This document shows, piece by piece, positions 17,784 to 25,296 of a stretch of DNA of 64,000 nt. The position numbers were made by a program, and so were the translations under genes. Positions within the stretch are counted from its first letter, which is position 1, and each line of letters opens with the position of its first letter. Origin of the DNA: Pseudomonas putida (lineage in GTDB: Bacteria; Pseudomonadota; Gammaproteobacteria; Pseudomonadales; Pseudomonadaceae); assembly GCF_028682455.1 (NCBI RefSeq), contig NZ_JANHLD010000005.1:140001-204000 (forward strand). Reading direction: 5' to 3'. The notes under the pieces are model-generated. The model was not told the origin of the DNA. It was given only the letters and a program-made list of their open reading frames with translations, and made no database searches.

Positions 17784-18151
17784 ACAACCTGAACGAATTG
17801 CCGTTCTGGGTCGAGGTAGTGGTCGCCGTCCTGTTGCTGCTCAGCAGTCTGTTTTCCCTGAGCGGAGCACTGGGCCTGATTCGCCTGAAAGACTTCTTTC
17901 AGCGCATGCACCCGCCGGCCCTGGCCTCGACCCTGGGCACCTGGTGTGTCGCTCTGGCCTCGATCCTGTACTTCTCGACGCTCAAGCAAGGACCGGTGCT
18001 GCACGCCTGGCTGATCCCGATCCTGATGGCAATCACCGTGCCGGTGACCACCTTGTTGCTGGCCCGGGCCGCGCTGTTTCGCAAGCGCATGGCAGGTGAC
18101 AAGGTTCCGGGGGAAATCAGCAGCACACGCGACCGGGCAACCAAGGCCTAA
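17780..18151 (+). CDS. phaG: Mrp/Pha antiporter subunit G
   Basis: A 123-residue protein with three transmembrane helices and the MrpG core SGALGLIRLKDFFQRMHPPALASTLG (residues about 29-54). It is the last gene of the antiporter operon. Its stop codon overlaps by four bases the end of the convergent unknown gene at 18148-18354. Confidence 0.92.
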   Translation: MNNLNELPFWVEVVVAVLLLLSSLFSLSGALGLIRLKDFFQRMHPPALASTLGTWCVALASILYFSTLKQGPVLHAWLIPILMAITVPVTTLLLARAALFRKRMAGDKVPGEISSTRDRATKA

Positions 18152-18354
18152 GTCGTCAGCCTTTGCAGCTCACGACGAACCATCGCCGCATATTCAGGTG
18201 GGCCCAGCTGATACAGCTGGGTGGCGACCCAATCGAACCACGCCCCTTGCAGATGCGGACGCTGCGCCAGCCATTGCTCGGCCTGCTCTCGCGCCTTGGC
18301 CTGGTGGCAGGCATGAAACTCGGCGCGACCGCCGGACTCGGCCGGTACGTTCAC
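18148..18354 (-). CDS. Small hypothetical protein
   Basis: A 68-residue, mainly helical, polar protein rich in Ala, Gln, Glu, Trp and Arg (WLAQRPHLQGAWFDWVATQL). It has no signal peptide or membrane segment and no family I recognise. The start codon overlaps the stop of the upstream gene (ATGA at 18351-18354), which strongly suggests that both are real and translationally coupled. It ends against phaG on the opposite strand. Confidence 0.6.
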   Translation of the reverse strand: MNVPAESGGRAEFHACHQAKAREQAEQWLAQRPHLQGAWFDWVATQLYQLGPPEYAAMVRRELQRLTT

Positions 18355-18821
18355 TCGCTGGCCTTGAAGGTGATCAGCTCACCCTTGCGCCATTTGGCGG
18401 CCTTGCCCGTGGCAGTCTTCAGCGTTTTGCTCAAACCTTCCTGCAACTGCTGGTGCGCTGCAAAAACCATCACCACGCCCTGACCTTCACGCAGGACGAT
18501 ACCTTCGCCCTCAGGCACCGAGACAAACGCATAGTCGCCCAGGCCATAGACGGTCAGTTTGATTTCACGAAAACGAATTTCCAGCTTGCCACCTTCACGA
18601 CTGGGCAACACGGCGGCACGAAAATGATCGCCGACCTTGAGTTCCAGACGTTGTTTGTCATCGACCACCATTGCCACTTCAGTATCGATTTCGGCCATAT
18701 ACAGGCCTTCCGCGTTTTGCTCGGTGACATACACAAAACGCGATTGAAACTGTTTGACCAATTTGGCCCGAAGATCGCCCAGTACAAACAGGGCATGGGT
18801 ATCCAGATTACTGACTGCCAA
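18351..18821 (-). CDS. Hypothetical protein, beta-rich
   Basis: A 156-residue cytosolic protein without recognisable family. It looks mainly beta (RFVYVTEQNAEGLYMAEID, LELKVGDHFRAAVL, KLEIRFREIKLTVYG), with a short basic helix at the end (LSKTLKTATGKAAKWRKGEL). There are no cysteines or obvious catalytic motif. The preferred start is a TTG at 18821, seven or eight bases after GAGGAA. A TTG at 18836 would include that ribosome binding site in the coding sequence. It is followed by the 68-residue gene in a 4-base overlap. Codon use and the Shine-Dalgarno support a real gene. Confidence 0.7.
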   Translation of the reverse strand: MAVSNLDTHALFVLGDLRAKLVKQFQSRFVYVTEQNAEGLYMAEIDTEVAMVVDDKQRLELKVGDHFRAAVLPSREGGKLEIRFREIKLTVYGLGDYAFVSVPEGEGIVLREGQGVVMVFAAHQQLQEGLSKTLKTATGKAAKWRKGELITFKASE

Positions 18822-19137
18822 TGAAAAATTCCTCAAAACCGATTACACGACGCCGCCACACGGACACCAAGGTTCCGTGAAGCACCGGCACTTCAATTTG
18901 AAGTCTGAAAGACTAGTGGATAAGCGTACGAATAGTCTGGGCTGGCAGGCGCGCACGCGAGCGGGATTCTTTACCCTTTTCTGCCAGTCCAGGCCGGGTG
19001 GTGGATGTTCAGCAAATTTCCTCAATCAGAAAAGCCATGTCTGACAGCACTAGCGCAATAAAAATGCGATAGATGAACGCAGGCTCTTCAACAAAATGAG
19101 TGCCGGAAAATCATCCGCAATACACCGGGGAGTGAAT
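18822..19137. other. Intergenic region with no recognisable gene
   Basis: A 316-bp stretch between the divergent unknown genes. No convincing coding sequence is seen. A CTGACA at about 19040 followed by an A-rich stretch may contribute to a plus-strand promoter, but spacing and -10 are poor. The region is less GC-rich than its neighbours. Confidence 0.5.
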
Positions 19138-19344
19138 ATGCACGAAAACACCGAATTACGTCGAGAGGGCAATACCCATTCCCGTGCAGATTGTTCTACC
19201 ACTACGGTGTCGACACCCCGCTATGTGGTAATCCCTGCCGGCAAGGCATTCTTCCACGTTACCGAACATGCCACCGGAAGAGTCAGGGGCTTTCGTTGTG
19301 AGCACAACCAGGCCTGCGCCCTGGCCCGTTACCTGGAAAGTTGA
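19138..19344 (+). CDS. Small hypothetical protein
   Basis: A 68-residue protein beginning MHENTELRREGNTHSRADC. The second half looks like two strands and a helix (PRYVVIPAGKAFFHVTE, GRVRGFRCEHNQACALARYL), a pattern similar to DUF2188-like small domains. The ATG at 19138 has GGGGAG five bases upstream. An ATG 14 codons earlier (19096) lacks one. Function unknown. It is convergent with the next gene, 12 bp apart, whose product has a loosely similar pattern. Confidence 0.6.
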   Translation: MHENTELRREGNTHSRADCSTTTVSTPRYVVIPAGKAFFHVTEHATGRVRGFRCEHNQACALARYLES

Positions 19345-19356
19345 CGGGTATTACCC

Positions 19357-19575
19357 TCAGCCGGCCTGACAGGCCACGTCGGGCCGGCTGCCTGCATTCA
19401 ACTGCTCAAGCCATGCCGCACGGCATTCCTGAGCTTCAGTACGACTGGCAAAGGCCGTACCACGGCGCTCGCCGTTGACCAGTACCACCCAGCATATCCG
19501 CTTGCCCAATACCTGCAGCGACTGGGGCACACCACTACCGATCATCACCGCTACATCGACTTGGCTATGCATCAT
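19357..19575 (-). CDS. Small hypothetical protein
   Basis: A 72-residue cytosolic protein. The segment RICWVVLVNGERRGTAFASR followed by the helix TEAQECRAAWLEQL resembles the strand-G-strand-F-helix pattern of small DUF2188-like proteins. GGAGGG lies directly before two consecutive ATG codons (19575, 19572), and the second has the better spacing. No family is recognised with confidence. Confidence 0.6.
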   Translation of the reverse strand: MMHSQVDVAVMIGSGVPQSLQVLGKRICWVVLVNGERRGTAFASRTEAQECRAAWLEQLNAGSRPDVACQAG

Positions 19576-19687
19576 TCCCTCCGGAATTTATTAGCAACCT
19601 AACGATATAGCCATGATAAGGCCTGCACCGCAGCGGAAAAAGCTATCCACCGCATAGCTGTTTTGCATCAGCGGTAACAAAGCTGAC

Positions 19688-21295
19688 TCAATTGAACACC
19701 GCTTGCTGCGGACGGTAGCCCAGCCGCAACCCACCCCAATGACGCCCCTTGACCCGGATCGGCACCGAAAGATCGTGCATCAGCTCCCCCGTGTCACGGG
19801 TGTACGTTTGTAGCAGCACTGCCTGCTGGTGGCTGCCGCAACGAATCCCGGTACGGTCGTCGAACTTGCGCTTGCTGCGATTGTGCGCGGTGTCCACGGC
19901 CTCATCCCCGGTCAACGGCTGGTTGAATGCCGTGTTATGGGTCGGTACGTAGCCTTGCTGGGTACAGGCAATCGCGAACACCAGCCCTTCATGCTGCTTG
20001 AGCAAGGGCTCCTGGATGGCGGGCAGGACCTGATCGGTATAGCGGTCGAAACGCGTCTGGTAGCGTGCCGGCGCGGTGCCCGCGATGTGCTGGTAATGAC
20101 GATCGAACAAGTCCTCCAGGCCAATTCGCCCCTGGGCAATGTCAGCTTCGAATTGTGCCGCGATCTGCTGGGCACCTTGACGTGCAAGGTCGTACACACG
20201 CTGGTGGTAATCATCCAGGCCGACTTCCGCCAGTCGTTCGCTGATGCTTTCAGCCTGGCCCTCCAGTTGCACCGCGGCCTGGGCCAGCCGCTGGGTTTGC
20301 TGGTCGCTGGCCTGCAGGTCGCTGCGCATGCGCGCCACCGCCTGAAACAGGCTGTCCAGTTGCACCCGGTTGGTCTCGGTACCCTCGGCGATCTCGCCGA
20401 TCTGCTGCTCCACGCCGGCAGCCAGGCCGGCGATGCTGTCCAGTTGCTCACCGGTGTGCTCGACCTGGTCGACACCGCTATGCAGGTCATCGGACAAGGC
20501 GCGAATCTGCTCGACCACCTGGGCCGTACGCTGCTGAATGTCGGCGACCATCAGGCCAACCTCTTGCGTGGCAGTGGCAGTGCGCCCGGCCAAGCCGCGA
20601 ACCTCATCGGCCACCACGGCAAAGCCACGGCCATGTTCCCCTGCCCTGGCCGCCTCGATGGCGGCGTTCAGCGCCAACAGGTTGGTCTGGCTGGCGATGG
20701 CCTGAATCACCAGGGTCACCCGGGCGATGTCTTCGCTGCGCTGGTGCAAAGCCTCGATCAGCTCGCGGCTGGCAGTGGCACGTGCGCTCAAGTGGTGCAT
20801 CCGCTGGATCGACTCCGCCAGCACCACGCGCCCGCTGGCGCTGCTCTGGTGAGCGGTGCGAGCGGCGACCAAGGCATGCTGGCTCAGTTGCGAGGTGGCC
20901 TTCTCGGTGCCGATCATGACTTCGGCACTGCTGACAATCTGCACAGCAGCGTCCAACTGCGACTGCAACTTGCTCGCCAATTGCTGCACCGAGAACGCCA
21001 CGCCCGCCGCCGACAGCGCGTTGTGGCTGGTGGTCTTGGCAAGGTCGCGGGTCAGCTCGCCCAGCGGGTCGCTGGCAGCCTCGACAACGGCAGCCGGTTT
21101 GCGCAGGCGAGGTGCCCACAGGACCAGCACTGCCAGCGGCAAGCACACATAGAACGACACATCGGCAAAGGCCATGGCTGCCAATACCCCCACCAGCACC
21201 AGGCTTTGCAGCAACAGCGTCGACCAGGGCGTAGCAACACTCGAAGTAGCTTCGGGCTCCAGCAAGTCACCAGAAAGCGATCCATTTCGCGGCAT
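19688..21295 (-). CDS. Methyl-accepting chemotaxis protein with C-terminal sensor-like domain
   Basis: A 535-residue chemoreceptor. Two adjacent hydrophobic segments (about 25-60, LLLQSLVLVGVLAAMAF and FYVCLPLAVLVLW) anchor it, with almost no periplasmic loop. The signalling hairpin is canonical: IASQTNLLALNAAIEAARAG and GRGFAVVADEVRGLAGRT (about 205-245). The distinctive part is the C-terminal 150 residues, which continue beyond the coiled coil (IGLEDLFDRHY, then RTGIRCGSHQ, VPIRVKGRHWGGLRLGYR). They end in a segment resembling the last strands of a Cache-like sensor, so it may sense a cytoplasmic ligand. GGAG precedes the ATG at 21295. The longer start at 21316 has no ribosome binding site. 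No che genes are nearby. Confidence 0.85.
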   Translation of the reverse strand: MPRNGSLSGDLLEPEATSSVATPWSTLLLQSLVLVGVLAAMAFADVSFYVCLPLAVLVLWAPRLRKPAAVVEAASDPLGELTRDLAKTTSHNALSAAGVAFSVQQLASKLQSQLDAAVQIVSSAEVMIGTEKATSQLSQHALVAARTAHQSSASGRVVLAESIQRMHHLSARATASRELIEALHQRSEDIARVTLVIQAIASQTNLLALNAAIEAARAGEHGRGFAVVADEVRGLAGRTATATQEVGLMVADIQQRTAQVVEQIRALSDDLHSGVDQVEHTGEQLDSIAGLAAGVEQQIGEIAEGTETNRVQLDSLFQAVARMRSDLQASDQQTQRLAQAAVQLEGQAESISERLAEVGLDDYHQRVYDLARQGAQQIAAQFEADIAQGRIGLEDLFDRHYQHIAGTAPARYQTRFDRYTDQVLPAIQEPLLKQHEGLVFAIACTQQGYVPTHNTAFNQPLTGDEAVDTAHNRSKRKFDDRTGIRCGSHQQAVLLQTYTRDTGELMHDLSVPIRVKGRHWGGLRLGYRPQQAVFN

Positions 21296-21410
21296 GTTCG
21301 GGCTCCAACGCAGCATGTTGTTATTGTGCGGCCATTAAAAGCCACTATAACGCCATTATCCATGCTCCTTTCGGTGTACAGCCTTTACCATTGATGCAGG
21401 GCAACAAACG

Positions 21411-21441
21411 CAAAAACCCCGGGGAGCGATCCCCGGGGTTT
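21411..21441. terminator. Strong bidirectional intrinsic terminator
   Basis: A stem AAAAACCCCGGGGA/TCCCCGGGGTTTTT with loop GCGA directly follows the dksA-like gene on the minus strand (stop at 21462). A- and T-runs on both sides allow termination in either direction. It separates the DksA-like gene from the chemoreceptor promoter. Confidence 0.88.
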
Positions 21442-21461
21442 TTGTTGGACACCCGTGTCTG

Positions 21462-21866
21462 TCAGGCTTGACGCTGGTGCTTGTCGATCTGCTCGTGACG
21501 CTCTTGAGCTTCGATGCAGTACTTGGTGGTCGGGCTGATCAGCAGGCGCTTCAGGCCGATCGGCTCACCGCTGTCGTCACACCAGCCGAAGCTCTCGTCG
21601 GCGATACGGCCCAGCGCCATCTCCAGTTGCGGCAGCAAACGCTGATCACGTTCGATCGCGTTGACCAACCAGTGGCGCTCTTCTTCGACCGAGGCGGCGT
21701 CGGCAGGATCGGCAGGCGTATCCAGGCTTTCGATGGTTACACGGCTTTGCTCGATGCGCTCATGGGTCTCAACCTTCATCGACTGCAGCAGCGCGGTGAA
21801 GTAAGCCAGTTGCTCAGCGTTCATGTAGTCATCGGCCGGCATGGCCAGCAACTTTTCCTTTGTCAT
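21462..21866 (-). CDS. DksA/TraR-family RNA polymerase-binding protein (two-cysteine type)
   Basis: A 134-residue DksA paralogue. The coiled coil (about 20-75) carries the tip motif DPADAA, equivalent to the DxxDxA that reaches into the RNA polymerase secondary channel. The globular end keeps only two of the four zinc cysteines: the first pair reads CDDS and the second CIEA, so Cys-2 and Cys-4 are Ser and Ala. This is like P. aeruginosa DksA2, which works without zinc and supports the stringent response under zinc limitation or oxidative stress. The ATG at 21866 follows GAGAA. An upstream extension in the same frame has no support. No zinc-uptake genes are adjacent. Confidence 0.88.
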   Translation of the reverse strand: MTKEKLLAMPADDYMNAEQLAYFTALLQSMKVETHERIEQSRVTIESLDTPADPADAASVEEERHWLVNAIERDQRLLPQLEMALGRIADESFGWCDDSGEPIGLKRLLISPTTKYCIEAQERHEQIDKHQRQA

Positions 21867-22172
21867 TGATTTCTCTATAAAAAATACGTGCATTAAGGCG
21901 AATCGGGTGCTCCTGGCGAACAACTCGCCAGCAGCGGAATTCTTCAAGCACCATCCGGCACTCAATTTACAGGGGGCGGCAGTCTACGGCCGAGATTCGC
22001 ACTGGGCAACAGGAATGACGGTGCAATTGACCGAAAAGGCCCACAAGTGCTTCCCCTGGCGCGGGTTTATAACAAAAAAACCACCTGCGCGGCGCTTTCC
22101 TGGGGACAAACGGTGTATTGGCGACAAAAAGCTTGTAACAAATTCTCGCGTGCCACTATCAGTGCGTTTGCT
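21867..22172. other. Intergenic region upstream of the dksA-like gene
   Basis: A 306-bp stretch without a convincing coding sequence. It contains a hairpin CTGGCGA-ACAAC-TCGCCAG (21913-21931) in the leader of the DksA-like gene and, on the minus strand, a T-rich tract ending TTATAAA near 22070, which may be a -10 region or part of the terminator of the histidine kinase gene. Neither assignment is firm. Confidence 0.45.
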
Positions 22173-23840
22173 TCAACCGAGCAACTGGCTCAACACCGCA
22201 CGCAACTTGCCTGGCTTCACCGGTTTGTTCAGCAACGGTGCGCCGAGGCGTTGCATGGCCCGGCGACTCTGCTCGCTGCGATCCGCCGTGATCATCACGG
22301 CGGCGATGCGCTGACCAAAATAACCGCGCAGGTCACGCACCACCTCGCACCCGGTCACCCCGTGATCGAGGTGAAAATCCGCCAGGATCAGCTCCGGTGC
22401 CCGCCCCGCAAGTACCGCCAATGCTTCGCTATAGTCGGCCGCAGTGACCACCTCGCACCCCCACTGCTGCAGCAGCGCTGCCATGCTTTGCTGGATACTC
22501 GACTCGTTGTCGAGTACCAACAGGCGTCGCCCCGGCAATGGGTCGCCGAGGGCGGTGTGCGCCAGGGCCGTCGCGGCAGGAACGTGCGGCAGGTGTGCCG
22601 ACAACGGCACCTCGATGCTGAACACCGAGCCACAGCCCGGCCAGGAACGCACCTGTACTCGATACTCGAGAATGCGCGCAATGCGCTCGACGATGGCCAG
22701 GCCCAGCCCCACCCCCTTGCGGTCGGCGGCGCGCCCCACGTCCAGCTGGTTGAACTCGAGGAAAATCGATTGCAGGCGATCCGCAGCAATACCGCGCCCG
22801 GTATCCCAGACCTCCAGCCGCACATGTTCGCCCTGGCGGCGGGCACCGAGCAGAATCTGCCCCTGCTCGGTGTAGCGGCAGGCGTTGCTGATAAAGTTGC
22901 GCAAAATCCGCGTCAACAGGCGCAGATCGGTACGCACGGCCAAGCGGCCGCTGCGCACCCGCAAGCCCAGGCCGGCAGCCTCGGCCACTGGCTGGAACTC
23001 CGAGGCCAGGGGCGCCAGCACTTCGTCCAGGCTGTAGAGGTCAAGGTCCGGCTTGATCGCGGCCTGATCCAGCCGGGAGATATCCAGCAGGTCGGTCAGC
23101 AAGTCTTCGGCACCTTCCAGCGCCTGGTGCGCGCGCTCGACCAACTGCTGCTCGGCACCGGGCAAACGGCGCTCGCGCAGCGTGGAAATCAGCAGCCGCG
23201 CCGCATTGAGGGGTTGCAACAGATCATGACTGGCGGCGGCCAGGTACTTGTCCTTGCTGCGATTGGCCGCCTGGGCGGCGTCACGCGCCTCGATCAGTTC
23301 GTTGGTGCGCTCCGCGACCCGTTGTTCCAGTTGATCGTTGAGCTGCTGCAGACGTTGCTGGGCCAGTTTGCGCTCGGTGATATCGGCCACGAAGCCTTCC
23401 ACCACGCCCGGCTCGTCGGGGCGCAACAGCAGGTTCATCAGCACGTCGATATGGCTGCCGTCACGCCGGCGCAACTGGGTCTCATACCCGAGCAGCGCTT
23501 GTTCGCGTTGCAACGACTGGGCGATGGCCAGCAGCTCGTCCTGGCCTCCGGCAAACAGGTGGCTGGCCAGGTCCCGGCGCGAGAGCAGCAGCGCAGGTGC
23601 ATCGGGGTAGCCCAGCATGCGTGCCAGCGCCGGGTTGGCAGCGCGCATGCCATCGACAAGGCTGGCCTGGAAAATCCCGTGCACGGCATGCTCGAACAGC
23701 CACTTGTAGCGATTGCGCTCGGCTTCCAGTTCCTCCAGGCGTACCGCCAACTCCGGATAATGACTTTTGCGTACGGTGTGATTGCTCAGCCCCAACAGCC
23801 CGGCCAGGGCATCACCCTGTGGGTCAGAGGGCCTCGCCAT
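22173..23840 (-). CDS. Hybrid sensor histidine kinase/response regulator (ErcS'-like)
   Basis: A 555-residue cytosolic hybrid kinase. A PAS domain (about 30-155, ending GFVADITERK) precedes a coiled coil and the HisKA H-box AASHDLLQPLNAARL (His near 187). The ATPase motifs are NFISNACRY, DTGRGI and GVGLGLAIV. The receiver domain (about 430-550) holds the phospho-acceptor Asp in LILADFHLDHG and the Lys in LLNKPVKPG. The ATG at 23840 lies inside the end of ercA, with GAGG six bases upstream, so the two are translationally coupled. In P. aeruginosa, related kinases (ErcS/ErcS') belong to the cascade controlling PQQ-dependent ethanol oxidation. That role is inferred here from family and neighbours. 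Confidence 0.88.
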   Translation of the reverse strand: MARPSDPQGDALAGLLGLSNHTVRKSHYPELAVRLEELEAERNRYKWLFEHAVHGIFQASLVDGMRAANPALARMLGYPDAPALLLSRRDLASHLFAGGQDELLAIAQSLQREQALLGYETQLRRRDGSHIDVLMNLLLRPDEPGVVEGFVADITERKLAQQRLQQLNDQLEQRVAERTNELIEARDAAQAANRSKDKYLAAASHDLLQPLNAARLLISTLRERRLPGAEQQLVERAHQALEGAEDLLTDLLDISRLDQAAIKPDLDLYSLDEVLAPLASEFQPVAEAAGLGLRVRSGRLAVRTDLRLLTRILRNFISNACRYTEQGQILLGARRQGEHVRLEVWDTGRGIAADRLQSIFLEFNQLDVGRAADRKGVGLGLAIVERIARILEYRVQVRSWPGCGSVFSIEVPLSAHLPHVPAATALAHTALGDPLPGRRLLVLDNESSIQQSMAALLQQWGCEVVTAADYSEALAVLAGRAPELILADFHLDHGVTGCEVVRDLRGYFGQRIAAVMITADRSEQSRRAMQRLGAPLLNKPVKPGKLRAVLSQLLG

Positions 23841-24987
23841 ACACCACCTCGACATCGCGCTGGCTCGAGCTGCGCGGGTTGGTGAGGATGCAGGGGTCGT
23901 GCATGGCGTGCTGCGACAAGAACGGAATGTCCGTCGTCCCTACCCCATGCAGGCTCAAGGTTTCATGGAAGCCAACCGCATGCTTGAGGGCGATCAGGTG
24001 CTCGACCAGGCGCTGGCTGATCTGCTTGTGGTTGAGGCCACGACAGTCGATGCCCAAGGTCTGTGCGATGACTTTGAAGCGATCGGGCGCGGCGCTGTAG
24101 TTGAAGGCCACCACGTGCTCGACCAGCACCGCGTTGCACAGCCCATGCGGCAAGTCGAGAAACCCGCCCAGGCTATGGGACATGGCATGCACCGCACCGA
24201 GAATCGCATTGGAAAACGCGAGCCCGGCCTGCATGCTGCCGAGCATGATTTTTTCCCGCAGGGCGATATCGCCCGGGTTGGCGATCATCTCCACCAGGTT
24301 ACCGTTGATCAGGCGCATGGCTTCCAGGGCATGAGGGTCGGTCAAGGGGCCATGGCCGGTGGATACGAATGCCTCGATGGCGTGGACCAGCGCGTCGATG
24401 CCGGTACAGGCCGACAAGAACGGGTCCATGCTCAGAGTGGTCTGCGGGTCGATCAACGACACATCGGGCACCACCGCCTTGCTGACGATGGAAAACTTCA
24501 TTCGCTCCTGTTGGTTGGAGATGATCACGAACTGAGATACGTCGGCTGATGTGCCGGCGGTGGTGGGGATGAGGATCAAGGGGGGGCTGGGCACGCGGAT
24601 AGTGTCAACGCCTTCGAACTCGAGAATGTGCCGACCATGGGCCACCACGATGCCGATGCCCTTGGCACAGTCCATCGGGCTGCCACCGCCGACAGCGACG
24701 ATCACGTCGCATTGCTCGCTGCGATAGCGCTCGGAGCCGCTCATCACCTCTTCGACCCGAGGATTGGGCGAGACGTCGGTGTACAGACAGTAGTCGATCC
24801 CCTGCCCTTGCAGGCTGGCCTCGATATCGGCGACCCAGCCAGCGGCGATCACGCCCGGGTCGCTGACCAGCAGTACCTTGCGCGCGCCGAAGGTTCTGGC
24901 GTAGTTGGCCACATGATGTCGGCAACCGGCGCCAAAGATGATTTCCGGGGAAACGAATTTGCGCAACTGGCTCAATTTCGGGCTCAT
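23824..24987 (-). CDS. ercA: Iron-containing alcohol dehydrogenase ErcA
   Basis: A 387-residue group III (iron-dependent) alcohol dehydrogenase. The NAD-binding motif GGGSPMDCAKG (about 95-105) and the metal ligands, Asp and His in the segment around DALVHAIEAF and His in HSLGGFLDLPHGLCNAVL, are intact. In P. aeruginosa ErcA is encoded at the end of the pqq operon and takes part in regulating the exa ethanol-oxidation genes rather than in bulk catalysis. Here it sits between an orphan pqqA and the hybrid kinase. The start at 24987 has AGGCG upstream. An upstream in-frame extension is not supported. Confidence 0.87.
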   Translation of the reverse strand: MSPKLSQLRKFVSPEIIFGAGCRHHVANYARTFGARKVLLVSDPGVIAAGWVADIEASLQGQGIDYCLYTDVSPNPRVEEVMSGSERYRSEQCDVIVAVGGGSPMDCAKGIGIVVAHGRHILEFEGVDTIRVPSPPLILIPTTAGTSADVSQFVIISNQQERMKFSIVSKAVVPDVSLIDPQTTLSMDPFLSACTGIDALVHAIEAFVSTGHGPLTDPHALEAMRLINGNLVEMIANPGDIALREKIMLGSMQAGLAFSNAILGAVHAMSHSLGGFLDLPHGLCNAVLVEHVVAFNYSAAPDRFKVIAQTLGIDCRGLNHKQISQRLVEHLIALKHAVGFHETLSLHGVGTTDIPFLSQHAMHDPCILTNPRSSSQRDVEVVYGEAL

Positions 24988-25050
24988 GCGACGCCTGTAT
25001 TGTTGTTGTAGTCGTAAGCGCCAGCCTACTGCATCCGGGTATGAATGCAA

Positions 25051-25104
25051 TCAGGCCCAAAGGGCCTGAAACGACAACGCCGGCTACTGCAAGCAGCAAC
25101 CGGC
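25051..25104 (-). promoter_or_regulatory. Two hairpins between pqqA and ercA
   Basis: TCAGGCCC-AAA-GGGCCTGA (25051-25069) and a longer imperfect stem with arms GCCGG/CCGGC (25079-25104) follow the pqqA stop. Neither has a clear T-run. Stem-loops after pqqA are common in pqq operons and are thought to let the short peptide gene be expressed above the downstream genes by partial termination or mRNA stabilisation. Confidence 0.6.
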
Positions 25105-25114
25105 GCCAGAGGGA

Positions 25115-25186
25115 TCAACGATTGGCGAAGTACATCGTCACTTCAAATCCGATTCGCAGATCAGTGAACGCAGGCTTTTTCCACAT
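25115..25186 (-). CDS. pqqA: Coenzyme PQQ precursor peptide PqqA (orphan copy)
   Basis: A 23-residue peptide starting MWKKPAFTDLRIG. It contains the conserved Glu15 and Tyr19 in the context FEVTMYFANR. In PQQ synthesis these two side chains are cross-linked by the radical SAM enzyme PqqE and become the cofactor skeleton. The ATG has GAGGA about seven bases upstream. No pqqB, C, D or E gene is in the window, so this copy must rely on a main pqq cluster elsewhere or have become a regulatory or accessory copy. It lies 127 bp upstream of ercA and 110 bp downstream of the aldehyde dehydrogenase, all on one strand. Confidence 0.93.
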   Translation of the reverse strand: MWKKPAFTDLRIGFEVTMYFANR

Positions 25187-25296
25187 AGGTCCATCCTCGT
25201 CTGGCACCACAGGATTGCGGTGCTTCTATTAATACACCGTTGCCGGTGCGGGTCGAATGCTACTTTGGAAGCGATTTGGTACAGCTACCCGGACGA

